Source: Stictocephala bisonia
Taxonomy: Eukaryota; Arthropoda; Insecta; Hemiptera; Membracidae
Assembly (NCBI GenBank): GCA_035578905.1
Contig: JAQJVL010000736.1
Location: forward strand, 124,001-188,000
Length of the DNA stretch: 64,000 nt
Direction: 5' to 3'
Shown: in pieces, positions 24,246 to 34,187 of the stretch
How positions within the stretch are numbered: position 1 is the stretch's first letter
Layout: each line of letters begins with the position of its first letter
Program-made: the position numbers and the translations under genes
The notes under the pieces: model-generated
What the model saw: the letters and a program-made list of their open reading frames with translations, nothing else
Databases searched by the model: none
Told to the model about the DNA's origin: nothing

Positions 24246-27200
24246 AAAACATGTTACTCTAGATAATTTATCAACCAAATACATTGATCAATGCTTGTAG
24301 ACAGGAAGCTCTATGTAATCCCGCAGTAACAGTGATTTATACGTCATTCGTTACTCACAAGAACTTTGGTTCTATTGGCCGTTATTGAAACATGCTACTC
24401 TAGAATATTTATCAACCAGATACATTAGTCAATGCTTGCATCCAGGAAGCTCTATGTAACCCCGCAGTAACAATGATTTATACGTCATTCGTTACCCACG
24501 TGCACTTTGGTTATATTGACCGTTATCGAAACATGTTACTCTAGAATATTTATCAACCTTGTATCAATGCTTGATCAATGCTTGTAGTCAGGAAGCTCTA
24601 TGTAACCCCGCAGTAACAATGATTTATACGTCATTCGTTACCCACGTGCACTTTGGTTATATTGACCGTTATCGAAACATGTTACTCTAGAATATTTATC
24701 AACCTTGTATCAATGCTTGATCAATGCTTGTAGTCAGTCAGCTCTATATAATCCCGCAGTAACAATGAGTAATACGCCATTCGTTACCCACGTGCACTTT
24801 GGTTGTATTGGCCGTTATTGAAACATGTTACTCTAAAATATTTATCAACCAGATACATTAGTCAATGCTTGCATCCAGGAAGCTCTATGTAACCCCGCAG
24901 TAACAGTGATTTATACGTCATTCGTTACTCACAAGAACTTTGGTTCTATTGGCCGTTATTGAAACATATTACTCTAGAATATTTATCAACCAAATACATT
25001 GATCAATGCTTGTAGTCAGTAAGCTCTATATAATCCCGCAGTAACAATGAGTTATACGTCATTCTTTACCTACGTGCACTTTGATTCTATTGGCCGTTAT
25101 TGAAACATGCTACTCTAGAATATTTATCAACCAGATACATTAGTCAATGCTTGCATCCAGGAAGCTCTATGTAACCCCGCAGTAACAATGATTTATACGT
25201 CATTCGTTACCCACGTGCACTTTGGTTATATTGACCGTTATCGAAACATGTTACTCTAGAATATTTATCAACCTTGTATCAATGCTTGATCAATGCTTGT
25301 AGTCAGGAAGCTCTATGTAACCCCGCAGTAACAATGATTTATACGTCATTCGTTACCCACGTGCACTTTGGTTATATTGACCGTTATCGAAACATGTTAC
25401 TCTAGAATATTTATCAACCTTGTATCAATGCTTGATCAATGCTTGTAGTCAGTCAGCTCTATATAATCCCGCAGTAACAATGAGTAATACGCCATTCGTT
25501 ACCCACGTGCACTTTGGTTGTATTGGCCGTTATTGAAACATGTTACTCTAAAATATTTATCAACCAGATACATTAGTCAATGCTTGCATCCAGGAAGCTC
25601 TATGTAACCCCGCAGTAACAGTGATTTATACGTCATTCGTTACTCACAAGAACTTTGGTTCTATTGGCCGTTATTGAAACATATTACTCTAGAATATTTA
25701 TCAACCAAATACATTGATCAATGCTTGTAGTCAGTAAGCTCTATATAATCCCGCAGTAACAATGAGTTATACGTCATTCTTTACCTACGTGCACTTTGAT
25801 TCTATTGGCCGTTATTGAAACATGCTACTCTAGAATATTTATCAACCAGATACATTAGTCAATGCTTGCATCCAGGAAGCTCTATGTAACCCCGCAGTAA
25901 CAATGATTTATACGTCATTCGTTACCCACGTGCACTTTGGTTATATTGACCGTTATCGAAACATGTTACTCTAGAATATTTATCAACCTTGTATCAATGC
26001 TTGATCAATGCTTGTAGTCAGGAAGCTCTATGTAACCCCGCAGTAACAATGATTTATACGTCATTCGTTACCCACGTGCACTTTGGTTATATTGACCGTT
26101 ATCGAAACATGTTACTCTAGAATATTTATCAACCTTGTATCAATGCTTGATCAATGCTTGTAGTCAGTCAGCTCTATATAATCCCGCAGTAACAATGAGT
26201 AATACGCCATTCGTTACCCACGTGCACTTTGGTTGTATTGGCCGTTATTGAAACATGTTACTCTAGAATATTTATCAACCAGATACATTAGTCAATGCTT
26301 GCATCCAGGAAGCTCTATGTAACCCCGCAGTAACAGTGATTTATACGTCATTCTTTACTCACAAGAACTTTGGTTATATTGGCCGTTATTGAAACATATT
26401 ACTCTAGAATATTTATCAACCAAATACATTGATCAATGCTTGTAGTCAGTAAGCTCTATATAATCCCGCAGTAACAATGAGTTATACGTCATTCTTTACC
26501 TACGTGCACTTTGATTCTATTGGCCGTTATTGAAACATGCTACTCTAGAATATTTATCAACCAGATACATTAGTCAATGCTTGCATCCAGGAAGCTCTAT
26601 GTAACCCCGCAGTAACAATGATTTATACGTCATTCGTTACCCACGTGCACTTTGGTTATATTGACCGTTATCGAAACATGTTACTCTAGAATATTTATCA
26701 ACCTTGTATCAATGCTTGATCAATGCTTGTAGTCAGGAAGCTCTATGTAACCCCGCAGTAACAATGATTTATACGTCATTCGTTACCCACGTGCACTTTG
26801 GTTATATTGACCGTTATCGAAACATGTTACTCTAGAATATTTATCAACCTTGTATCAATGCTTGATCAATGCTTGTAGTCAGGAAGCTCTATGTAACCCC
26901 GCAGTAACAATGAGTTATACGCCATTCGTTACCCACGTGCACTTTGGTTGTATTGGCCGTTATTGAAACATGTTACTCTAGAATATTTATCAACCAGATA
27001 CATTAGTCAATGCTTGCATCCAGGAAGCTCTATGTAACCCCGCAGTAACAATGATTTATTTATCAACCTGAACAATGAATATTTATCAACCTTGTATCAA
27101 TGCATTGATCAATGCTTGTAGTCAGGAAGCTCTATGTAACCCCGCAGTAACAATGATTTATACGTCATTCGTTACCCACGTACACTTTGGTTATATTGAC

Positions 27201-28820
27201 CGTTATCGAAACATGTTACTCTAGAATATTTATCAACCTTGTATCAATGCTTGATCAATGCTTGTAGTCAGTCAGCTCTATATAATCCCGCAGTAACAAT
27301 GAGTTATACGTCATTCGTTAACCACGTGCACTTTGATTCTATTGGCCGTTATTGAAACATGCTACTCTAGAATATTTATCAACCAGATACATTAGTCAAT
27401 GCTTGCATCCAGGAAGCTCTATGTAACCCCGCAGTAACAATGATTTATACGTCATTCGTTACCTACGTGCACTTTGGTTATATTGACCGTTATCGAAACA
27501 TGTTACTCTAGATAATTTATCAACCAGATACATTGATCAATGCTTGTAGTCAGGAAGCTCAATGTAATCCCGTAACACCAGTAATTTATACGTCATTTGT
27601 TACCTACGTGCACTTTAGTTCTATTGGCCGTTATTTAAACATGTTACTCTAGAATATTTACTAACCATATACGTTGATCAATGCTTGTAGTCAGGAAGCT
27701 ATATGTAACCCCGCAGTAACAATGATTTATACGTCATTTGTTACCTACGTGCACTTTAGTTCTATTGGCCGTTATTTAAACATGTTAATCTAGAATATTT
27801 ACTAACCATATACGTTGATCAATGCTTGTAGTCAGGAAGCTCTATGTAACCCCGCAGTAACAATGATTTATTCGTTATTCGTTACCTACGTGCACTTTGG
27901 TTATATTGACCGTTATCGAAACATGTTACTCTAGATAATTTATCAACCAGATACATTGATCAATGCTTGTAGTCAGGAAGCTCAATGTAATCCCGTAACA
28001 CCAGTAATTTATACGTCATTTGTTACCTACGTGCACTTTAGTTCTATTGGCCGTTATTTAAACATGTTACTCTAGAATATTTACTAACCATATACGTTGA
28101 TCAATGCTTGTAGTCAGGAAGCTATATGTAACCCCGCAGTAACAATGATTTATACGTCATTTGTTACCTACGTGCACTTTAGTTCTATTGGCCGTTATTT
28201 AAACATGTTAATCTAGAATATTTACTAACCATATACGTTGATCAATGCTTGTAGTCAGGAAGCTCTATGTAACCCCGCAGTAACAGTGATTTATACGTCA
28301 TTCGTTACCTACGTGCACTTTGGTTATATTGACCGTTATCGAAACATGTTACTCTAGATAATTTATCAACCAGATACATTGATCAATGCTTGTAGTCAGG
28401 AAGCTCAATGTAATCCCGTAACACCAGTAATTTATACGTCATTTGTTACCTACGTGCACTTTAGTTCTATTGGCCGTTATTTAAACATATTACTCTAGAA
28501 TATTTACTAACCATATACGTTGATCAATGCTTGTAGTCAGGAAGCTATATGTAACCCCGCAGTAACAATGATTTATACGTCATTTGTTACCTACGTGCAC
28601 TTTAGTTCTATTGGCCGTTATTTAAACATGTTAATCTAGAATATTTACTAACCATATACGTTGATCAATGCTTGTAGTCAGGAAGCTCTATGTAACCCCG
28701 CAGTAACAGTGATTTATACGTCATTCGTTACCTACGTGCACTTTGGTTATATTGACCGTTATCGAAACATGTTACTCTGTAATACTTATCAAACAAGTAC
28801 ATTGATCAATGCTTGTGGTT
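24246..28820. repeat. 141/146-bp satellite array (about 32 monomers) with two higher-order structures
   Basis: Monomers carry ACATGTTACTCTAGAATATT, a 'GATCAATGCTTGTAGTCAGG' block, CCCCGCAGTAACAATGA, TATACGTCATTCGTTACC and TTGACCGTTATCGAAAC. The GTTACTCTAG landmark recurs at 24253, 24394, 24535, 24681, 24827, 24968 and onward. In the left domain, five monomers (141+146+146+141+141) form a 715-bp period; the GCTACTCTAG variant falls at 24394, 25109, 25824 and 26539. A junction with a truncated monomer lies at about 27046-27090. The right domain has a three-monomer, 423-bp period, with the GATAATTTATC variant at 27502, 27925 and 28348. No gene is embedded. Confidence 0.97.
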
Positions 28821-29148
28821 TACTCTATAAAACATATTTTACTTAAATAATGTGTGTCAAAAGGATATGTTATCAGAAGACATTAAAAATGAACAGGGAA
28901 CATCGTACTGGCAGAATCAAAATACATTTCAACTATGAGGAAACTTTTGATAGTTGATATTGTTTTTTGTTAATAAACTGTATAGACTCATATAAAACCG
29001 TTTGACTAATAACAGTTTTAAAGACGAAATGTTATTATTTCATCCGTGTATTGTATTAATATGATAATGTTTATACTAAAACAACTTTACATACTTATAT
29101 TTAGCTCTGATACTGTGGTCATAAATATTATGATATCCAAAATTCATA
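28821..29148. other. AT-rich intergenic DNA
   Basis: Nothing recognised. Confidence 0.55.
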
Positions 29149-29308
29149 TTTTTTCAAGAGAGATTTTTATTCTTTGTAAATATTCCCCATAACGTTGCGA
29201 AACTCTGACAGGTGATGATGGAGTACGTAATCTTTCAGCTTGTATTTCAAAGTTGGCGAATCCTGGTTTTGTTGAAGCATCACTTATTACAGAACTTGCA
29301 CATGGTTT
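29149..29308 (-). CDS. Candidate terminal coding exon, unknown protein
   Basis: On the minus strand a run of T/A with ...ATTGTTACAG precedes an open segment of about 52 codons. It begins (G)KPCASSVISDASTKPG, continues FANFEIQAERLRTPSSP and ends RIKISLEKI-stop. The acceptor and the balanced amino-acid composition, unlike the A/T-codon frames around it, make an exon plausible. The incoming phase (one base completes the first codon) does not fit the end of the candidate exon at 30170-30317 in any obvious way. If both belong to one gene, an unseen exon lies between. I recognise no domain. Confidence 0.25.
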
Positions 29309-29522
29309 CCTGTAACAATAATAATAAATTAAACACTCAATTCGCACCAATGAAAACATATCACACAAAATAATTCCACATTGAGTTGGTGAGTTGGATA
29401 GATGTTATACTTTTTATTATATATACATTTTCTTCAATTAGGTCCAATTCCAAATCTATCTGGTCATTTTAATCTAAAAAATGTATTAGTATAATTTCTG
29501 AAAGATAAAAGAAAAAGCAAAA

Positions 29523-29750
29523 AGGGAACATGTATTTAGAATTTTATTTGACAAAACTAAAGTCCTTGCCAACATCCCACATTACTACCCGGGAATCGTA
29601 AGGGAAGATATAGAAATATATAAAAGGAGAAATACTTTTAATAAGGATAATAGTATACGGCTTCCAAAGATATGAGAACCCGTTTTAAGTAAATTGAAAT
29701 TAAATGGAGGAGTCAGCCATATTGATTTTCATCGGCCAATAACTGTAGGT
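29523..29750 (+). pseudogene. Penelope-like retroelement C-terminal remnant
   Basis: Frame from 29523: REHVFRILFDKTKVL, then ANIPHYYPGIVREDIEIYKR, then RNTFNKDNSIRLPKI and a TGA (29673-29675) where a Trp would be expected, followed in frame by EPVLSKLKLN. The pattern 'F..TKVL......Y..-I.RE.IEI.K....FN.D....LP..(W).PVL' is characteristic of the region after the GIY-YIG nuclease domain in Penelope-like elements. The reverse transcriptase and most of the nuclease domain are missing, so this is a 5'-truncated dead copy. Assignment is from motif memory. Confidence 0.6.
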
Positions 29751-29930
29751 CACGTGGATCGTGCCTCCACTCCCCTCTAAAGCATATAGTTATGTTTTAT
29801 TTAATATAAAAATGAAGACGTCCATTGGTATATAAATAATAATAATAAATACCTGTCAAACCAGTCCCCACCCCAACGCCTGTTATAAAAACTGGTAGGT
29901 CATTCGCCGATCTAAGTCTCAGAGAAACCA

Positions 29931-29966
29931 CCGAGAATGCCACATGGAAGTATGGGCGAAACGTCC
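29931..29966 (+). other. Degenerate hammerhead-like hairpin downstream of the Penelope remnant
   Basis: CCGAGAAT is followed by a stem, GCC(A)CAT at 29939-29945 with ATGGGC at 29952-29957, and then CGAAACGTC. This resembles the hammerhead layout CUGANGA, stem II, GAAAC, GUC found in Penelope-like elements, but the CUGANGA box has several mismatches and is unlikely to cleave. It is on the same strand as, and about 260 bp beyond, the remnant at 29523. Confidence 0.3.
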
Positions 29967-30169
29967 AGTTATCTTGTAAAAATTGTAGATAGTACCTTAA
30001 CGCGGTTGACACCGGAAAATTTAGATTCTAGAGAACATGTAATTAAGAATTTAGACTATAAAAACAATATAGTTTGACAAATATAAACATATATTATCTT
30101 TGCTACAACAAACTTTTAAATAGTTAGACACTAAAAATATATATATTTGCACTTTCTAAGTTTAAGTTT

Positions 30170-30317
30170 TTAACTGATGGTGTTGCAATGATCCAAGACC
30201 AACAAATGTTTAAGAAAGACAGAACCAGCTGTACGAGCGATATTCATTATGTTGATGTTTTTCCATAATTCATGAGGCACATCTTCAAGTGCATTCTTCC
30301 ATGGAAGAAGGATGAAT
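30170..30317 (-). CDS. Candidate coding exon (second of a phase-matched pair), unknown protein
   Basis: On the minus strand a ...TTTTTCATTTCAG acceptor precedes a 148-nt open exon. It reads (V)FILLPWKNALEDVPHELW, then KNINIMNIARTAGSVFLKH, then LLVLDHCNTIS and TAA at 30170-30172. It starts with one base that completes the split Val codon left by the exon at 30917-30984. The intron between them would be 599 nt. The joined reading is 71 residues without a stop. The TAA may be the true end, or a weak donor (A|GTTAAA) may precede it. No family recognised. Confidence 0.38.
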
Positions 30318-30576
30318 CTGAAATGAAAAATCATGAAATGAAAAAAGCAAAAATAATTCAATAATTGTTTCTTATTTTAAATAGTCAACAGTGGCAAATA
30401 CCGGTTAGTGTCATGACTCCGTAAGTCAAAAGGCTTACTTTCACTATTTAGAGGGATAGGTGTGGCAGTATAATAAAAAAAATACTGTATTGATAGATTC
30501 AGCATGGCGCAGTTAGTTTCAGGTGACCTGTTCCCAATTCAGACAGTAAGCCTACTCGACAACAAACGTCACACAT

Positions 30577-30669
30577 ACGCCTGGTCCCATTGGAGCTGGA
30601 GCGCCGTGACATCTCCTGGCTAGGCAATATGAATGCTGTATCCATATTGCGTCCTCCGGTGGCAGGCGT
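30577..30669. other. Nested inverted repeats (possible structured RNA) in candidate intron
   Basis: Outer arms ACGCCTG (30577-30583) and CAGGCGT (30663-30669) enclose perfect inner arms GCAATATG (30624-30631) and CATATTGC (30643-30650) with an 11-nt loop. The patch is clearly GC-richer than its surroundings. It could be a small transposon remnant or a folded RNA; nothing more can be said. Confidence 0.4.
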
Positions 30670-30916
30670 TCCTCCCCAAATAAAGAATTGTTAACACAAA
30701 CAACACGTTTTGATGTAACAGTTTGCGATCTTAATGAAAAAACATTGTATATATGGGACTATATACTACTCTTAAATTAATAACCAGTTTCTCTCCTCCA
30801 TGGATTTACTTATCTTAGTAGTTTAGTAATTTGAACACCCTTGATAGTGTTCAATGAACATATATTGCTTAACTTACAAAGGCAAACGGATAAAAGAGAG
30901 ACCTGAGAATACTTAC

Positions 30917-30984
30917 ACACTGTTTTCCTTGATAATGAGGATTTTATATTCAACGCAAGGTCTCACGCAATGTCCATTTATTTT
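30917..30984 (-). CDS. Candidate coding exon (first of a phase-matched pair), unknown protein
   Basis: Minus-strand exon with a TTTTAG acceptor and a strong GTAAGT donor (30911-30916). It encodes KINGHCVRPCVEYKILIIK followed by ENSV, the last codon split 2+1. An in-frame TAG within the acceptor means the acceptor must be used here. The split codon is completed correctly by the exon at 30170-30317. The C-x3-C cysteine pair is the only visible motif. No upstream exon was found with confidence. Confidence 0.38.
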
Positions 30985-31689
30985 CTAAAACACTGGATTT
31001 TCTTCAGAAAATGTAACCCCTAATCAATATACCACTCATTTTCACCTGGACGTAGTTAACAATAAATTTGGTCATTTGAGATTCTTTTAAATTATAAGCA
31101 ACGAAAACAGGGGTTTACATGATAAACATCATGCTGAAAAGTGTTCTATTACTTTCAGTTTATGTGCAGTTAAAAGATAAATTGACATTAGTTTTTTTGG
31201 TTTATAACAAATTTCAAACCAGTTTTTATGTACTATAGGGCTTTTTTGTAGTATTAACGCAAAAAATTGTGCTAAATATTTATTCTTTTCGGAAACATAA
31301 TTGATTTAAAGAAATGAAAACAATGGTCACATTTTAAAGGGCAATCAATTTGTTGATTTGATTGTTTGTGATTTGTACAAAAATTCCAATTGGATTGGAT
31401 GCAACCACAGTTTGCCTTAGAAATGGGGATTGTGTTCAACCCAATCTTATATTTCTTCAAAATTTTCGTCAATTTATTTTATTGTGGCAGTAAGTGAGAA
31501 GACTTAAAAAATATTTGTTTGTTCAAAACCTTCTTTTTTAATTAGATTTATGGACCCAACCCCAGCATATTTGTGCTTTAAATTTTTCTTCATATGATGA
31601 AAGTAACACGTACCTAACTTGGGGTTTGTTTTATTTATGACAACTGATATATATGGCGTCCTTTCCAATAGTATTTTTTCTCTTTATTT
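30985..31689. other. AT-rich DNA, no gene recognised
   Basis: A 66-codon minus-strand frame (31272-31472) contains six Cys residues and ends with ...KRINI. It has no recognisable family and no clear splice sites, so it is left unassigned. Confidence 0.45.
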
Positions 31690-31775
31690 CCAGACGACAA
31701 AGACAAGTCAGGAGGTTAAGCTTTAATCACATCAGCTTGTCTGGAAGACTTCCTTGTGTTGGTAAAACCTTATTT
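31690..31775 (+). repeat. Dispersed repeat fragment (pairs with 62640-62765)
   Basis: GACAAAGACAAGTCAGGAGG ... CTTTAATCACATCAGCTTG ... TGGAAGACTTCCTTGTGTTG is matched imperfectly at 62640-62720 (GACAAAGAACGCCAGATGA ... CTTTAATCACTTCAAATTG ... TGGAAGACTTCCTATTGTTG). Both can be read in one frame as 'FNH....GRLP.V', so the repeat may derive from a coding mobile element. Confidence 0.6.
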
Positions 31776-32564
31776 TGTAATTTGCTCAGTGGTATTTACT
31801 TTATTCTATTAATTAAACTATCGTCAATGAAAACAGAAATTCTTATGAATTCAGAGCAAGGTTCATTTTTTACTGTAATAATGTAAATACATTTTATAAA
31901 ATGAGTCTTTTAAATATATCGATTTTTATCAGCTTATAAGTGTAGTGTAAACAAATACTACCACACCCAATGTTATATGCAACGACTAAATGTAACACTA
32001 AATGTATTTTTACACCACTAAGTGTTGTATACACACTAATGGAATATTAGTATTAGTGTATATAAAAATTAATTTGATTTAACGCTGTGTACAATATTAC
32101 GAATACAAAAAGTACCGTAATGATATGTGTTTTTCTGTTATATAAAAGACACGTTTATGGCACCTACCTATTATTGTAAACTATTAATGAATACTTTGGG
32201 TGAATAGTTCTTTAGATGACGTTGGTATTCTCTTCATGTCTGATATTATGATACGTGCGATAATGAAGTTCTAGATTGGGTGTGACGATTGGCCGCATTT
32301 ATAAATATTGTATAATAATAGTTAGGTTTCAGTATACACTGCTGAACATCGTCAACACTAAATAGCCATAATGTGTTTGATTTTTGTCGATTTTTATCAG
32401 CTACATTGTAATTTCATTCTTGAGCTTTGTAATATTGTACCATTGTATTGCATTGGAAATTGTTGAAAGTGGTGTTCCACGAATGCCTCAGAGATGTAGT
32501 GTGGAAAAATATAAAAGGCTAGAAATGCATATTTAAGAAAGATATTGGGTGTTGCAGTATACAA
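31776..32564. other. AT-rich intergenic DNA
   Basis: Nothing firm. An imperfect inverted repeat around TACACACTAAT / ATTAGTGTA is at about 32029-32062. Confidence 0.5.
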
Positions 32565-32783
32565 CTAAAAGTATTTATTGCATATATTTTGAGATGTTAT
32601 GGCCACGTCAAAAGAAAGGAACAAGATTGAATACCAAGATGGAAGTAAAGAAGGATGGAAAGGTGGAATTATGGAAAAGAGATAGTAGCAAGGTGTTCAA
32701 GAACAGATTGGAAGTTTGGGTAACTGATGGAAGAGGATCGAGGAATCAAGACGATAGACAAACACCCAGACCCAGTGAACTAA
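32565..32783 (+). pseudogene. LINE ORF2 C-terminal tail remnant (GHVKR motif)
   Basis: Frame through 32601 gives KVFIAYILRCYGHVKRKEQ, stop, IPRWK, stop, RRMERWNYGKE ... LMEEDRGIKTIDKHPD and a stop at 32781. The motif '(L/I)R.(F/Y)GHV.R' followed by a basic segment and a W-containing end is typical of the tail after the reverse transcriptase domain in several LINE clades. Several in-frame stops show it is long dead. The 96-codon frame over the same bases (32549-32839) is a different frame and not the biological one. Confidence 0.5.
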
Positions 32784-34060
32784 CATTAGATAGGGGTATA
32801 GTGAAATATATATTTATAAGGAAGACAAAGGTATATTGAGATATTGTTGAATTACTTAAATTATTGTTATAAAGTTTAAGAATATCCTAATGAGAATTTT
32901 ATTGGAATTTATTTATACAAAACATGCTTTTAAGTTGGTTAACAGCAATTTAATTACATTCTCCATATTACTCGTATAATATGAATTTTTGCATGTATAT
33001 TTGCATTATGTTTTCCCATTCTCGTCCCAAATATTTTATTCACTAAATTTAACATATTGTGTGTGTTTTTATGATGTAAGGAATAAGTGGAAAGTTACAA
33101 AAACAGGAATATTCTGGCGTTGTTTCAGTTTGTATCATAGACTATAAATGAAATGAAAATCGCTTCCAATTATTCGGTCAACAATGGTTACAAGGGGAGC
33201 AGGATATGAGAGGTTGGACGTTTGTTTGGCGTGTTATTGTTGAAAGTGGCCACCAACACTCGATTTTCAGTCGGAAACCAACATATTATCATTGCCTTTG
33301 TTTTCCAACTTTTTGAAAAATTGTGGCATTTACATTTAACAACATTTATAGTTATTTGAATGCTTGTTTTTCAATTCGTGACGTAATACATACTGCAGTA
33401 CTTTTATATCGGGTATTGCTAATGCTAAGTGGTTAATATAATTTTTACATGAAATAAATCTATATTAAAGTTCTTCTAAGATCTCTTTTTTAGCACTAAA
33501 TTGGCAATAGTAAATAAGTTATTTATTTTTTTTCAAACAAATTTAATAAAATATATATCGTGATTAAAATTTTCCTAAAACTACTTAAATCATGCTGTAC
33601 ACGAGTATTTCAAGTTCAAGGACATTTATGTATGAAATTATAGTTTGTCTTTCTCCTATACCACATCAAACCGGTAACATCACGGCAAAGTTTGTATAAT
33701 TTATTTATATTATGAAACCAAAATGTATGTAAGTTTTCGTTCACTGATTTGGATATGTAACATAAAAAATGATTTAGTTTATTTAAGTGACAAAACTTTA
33801 GTACGTTTTGTAAAACATTTTGTGAACATGTCCTTCATATATCATCCAATGTTACAAAGGTCCAAAAAGAAGCATATGAAATAACGGTAAACGCTTACAT
33901 CTATTGCATATTTATGGCTATCAGAAAGTTTTTGAGTGTAGGTTAAAACTTCTAATTGGGTAAGTGGTTATAACTTCGTCAATGTCAGTAAGCTACAAAT
34001 AAATTATTTAAAATATAAACAACTTATTTAAAATATTTTACTTATTGGATTATTAGATCT
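32784..34060. other. AT-rich intergenic DNA
   Basis: Nothing recognised. Confidence 0.5.
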
Positions 34061-34187
34061 TTTTGAGAAACAGTCGACCTTAGTTAGTAACAATGACTAC
34101 GCTTGTTAGTGTATCATCACTCTGATTTGCCCTTCATATTCGATCATATCTGTACGTTCGGCGTCTTACTAATGAATTAATAATGAG
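34061..34187 (+). mobile_element. SINE-B fragment, plus strand (5'-truncated)
   Basis: AGTCGACCTTAGTTAGTAAC, CAATGACTAC, TATTCGATCATATCTG and TTCGGCGTCTTACTAAT match the SINE-B body and 3' tail. The head is missing. Confidence 0.75.

Noticed and set aside
28661..28846. 61-codon ORF
   Set aside because: Lies in satellite monomers; other monomers carry stops or frameshifts in the same frame.
29797..30012. Minus-strand 71-codon ORF with a TTTGACAG|GTATTT donor-like end, first taken as an exon
   Set aside because: It overlaps the region downstream of the Penelope remnant, including the hammerhead-like hairpin on the opposite strand. Its phase does not connect to the other candidate exons.
32549..32839. 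96-codon plus-strand ORF
   Set aside because: It is an alternative frame over a LINE tail whose real frame, with GHVKR, is broken by stops.
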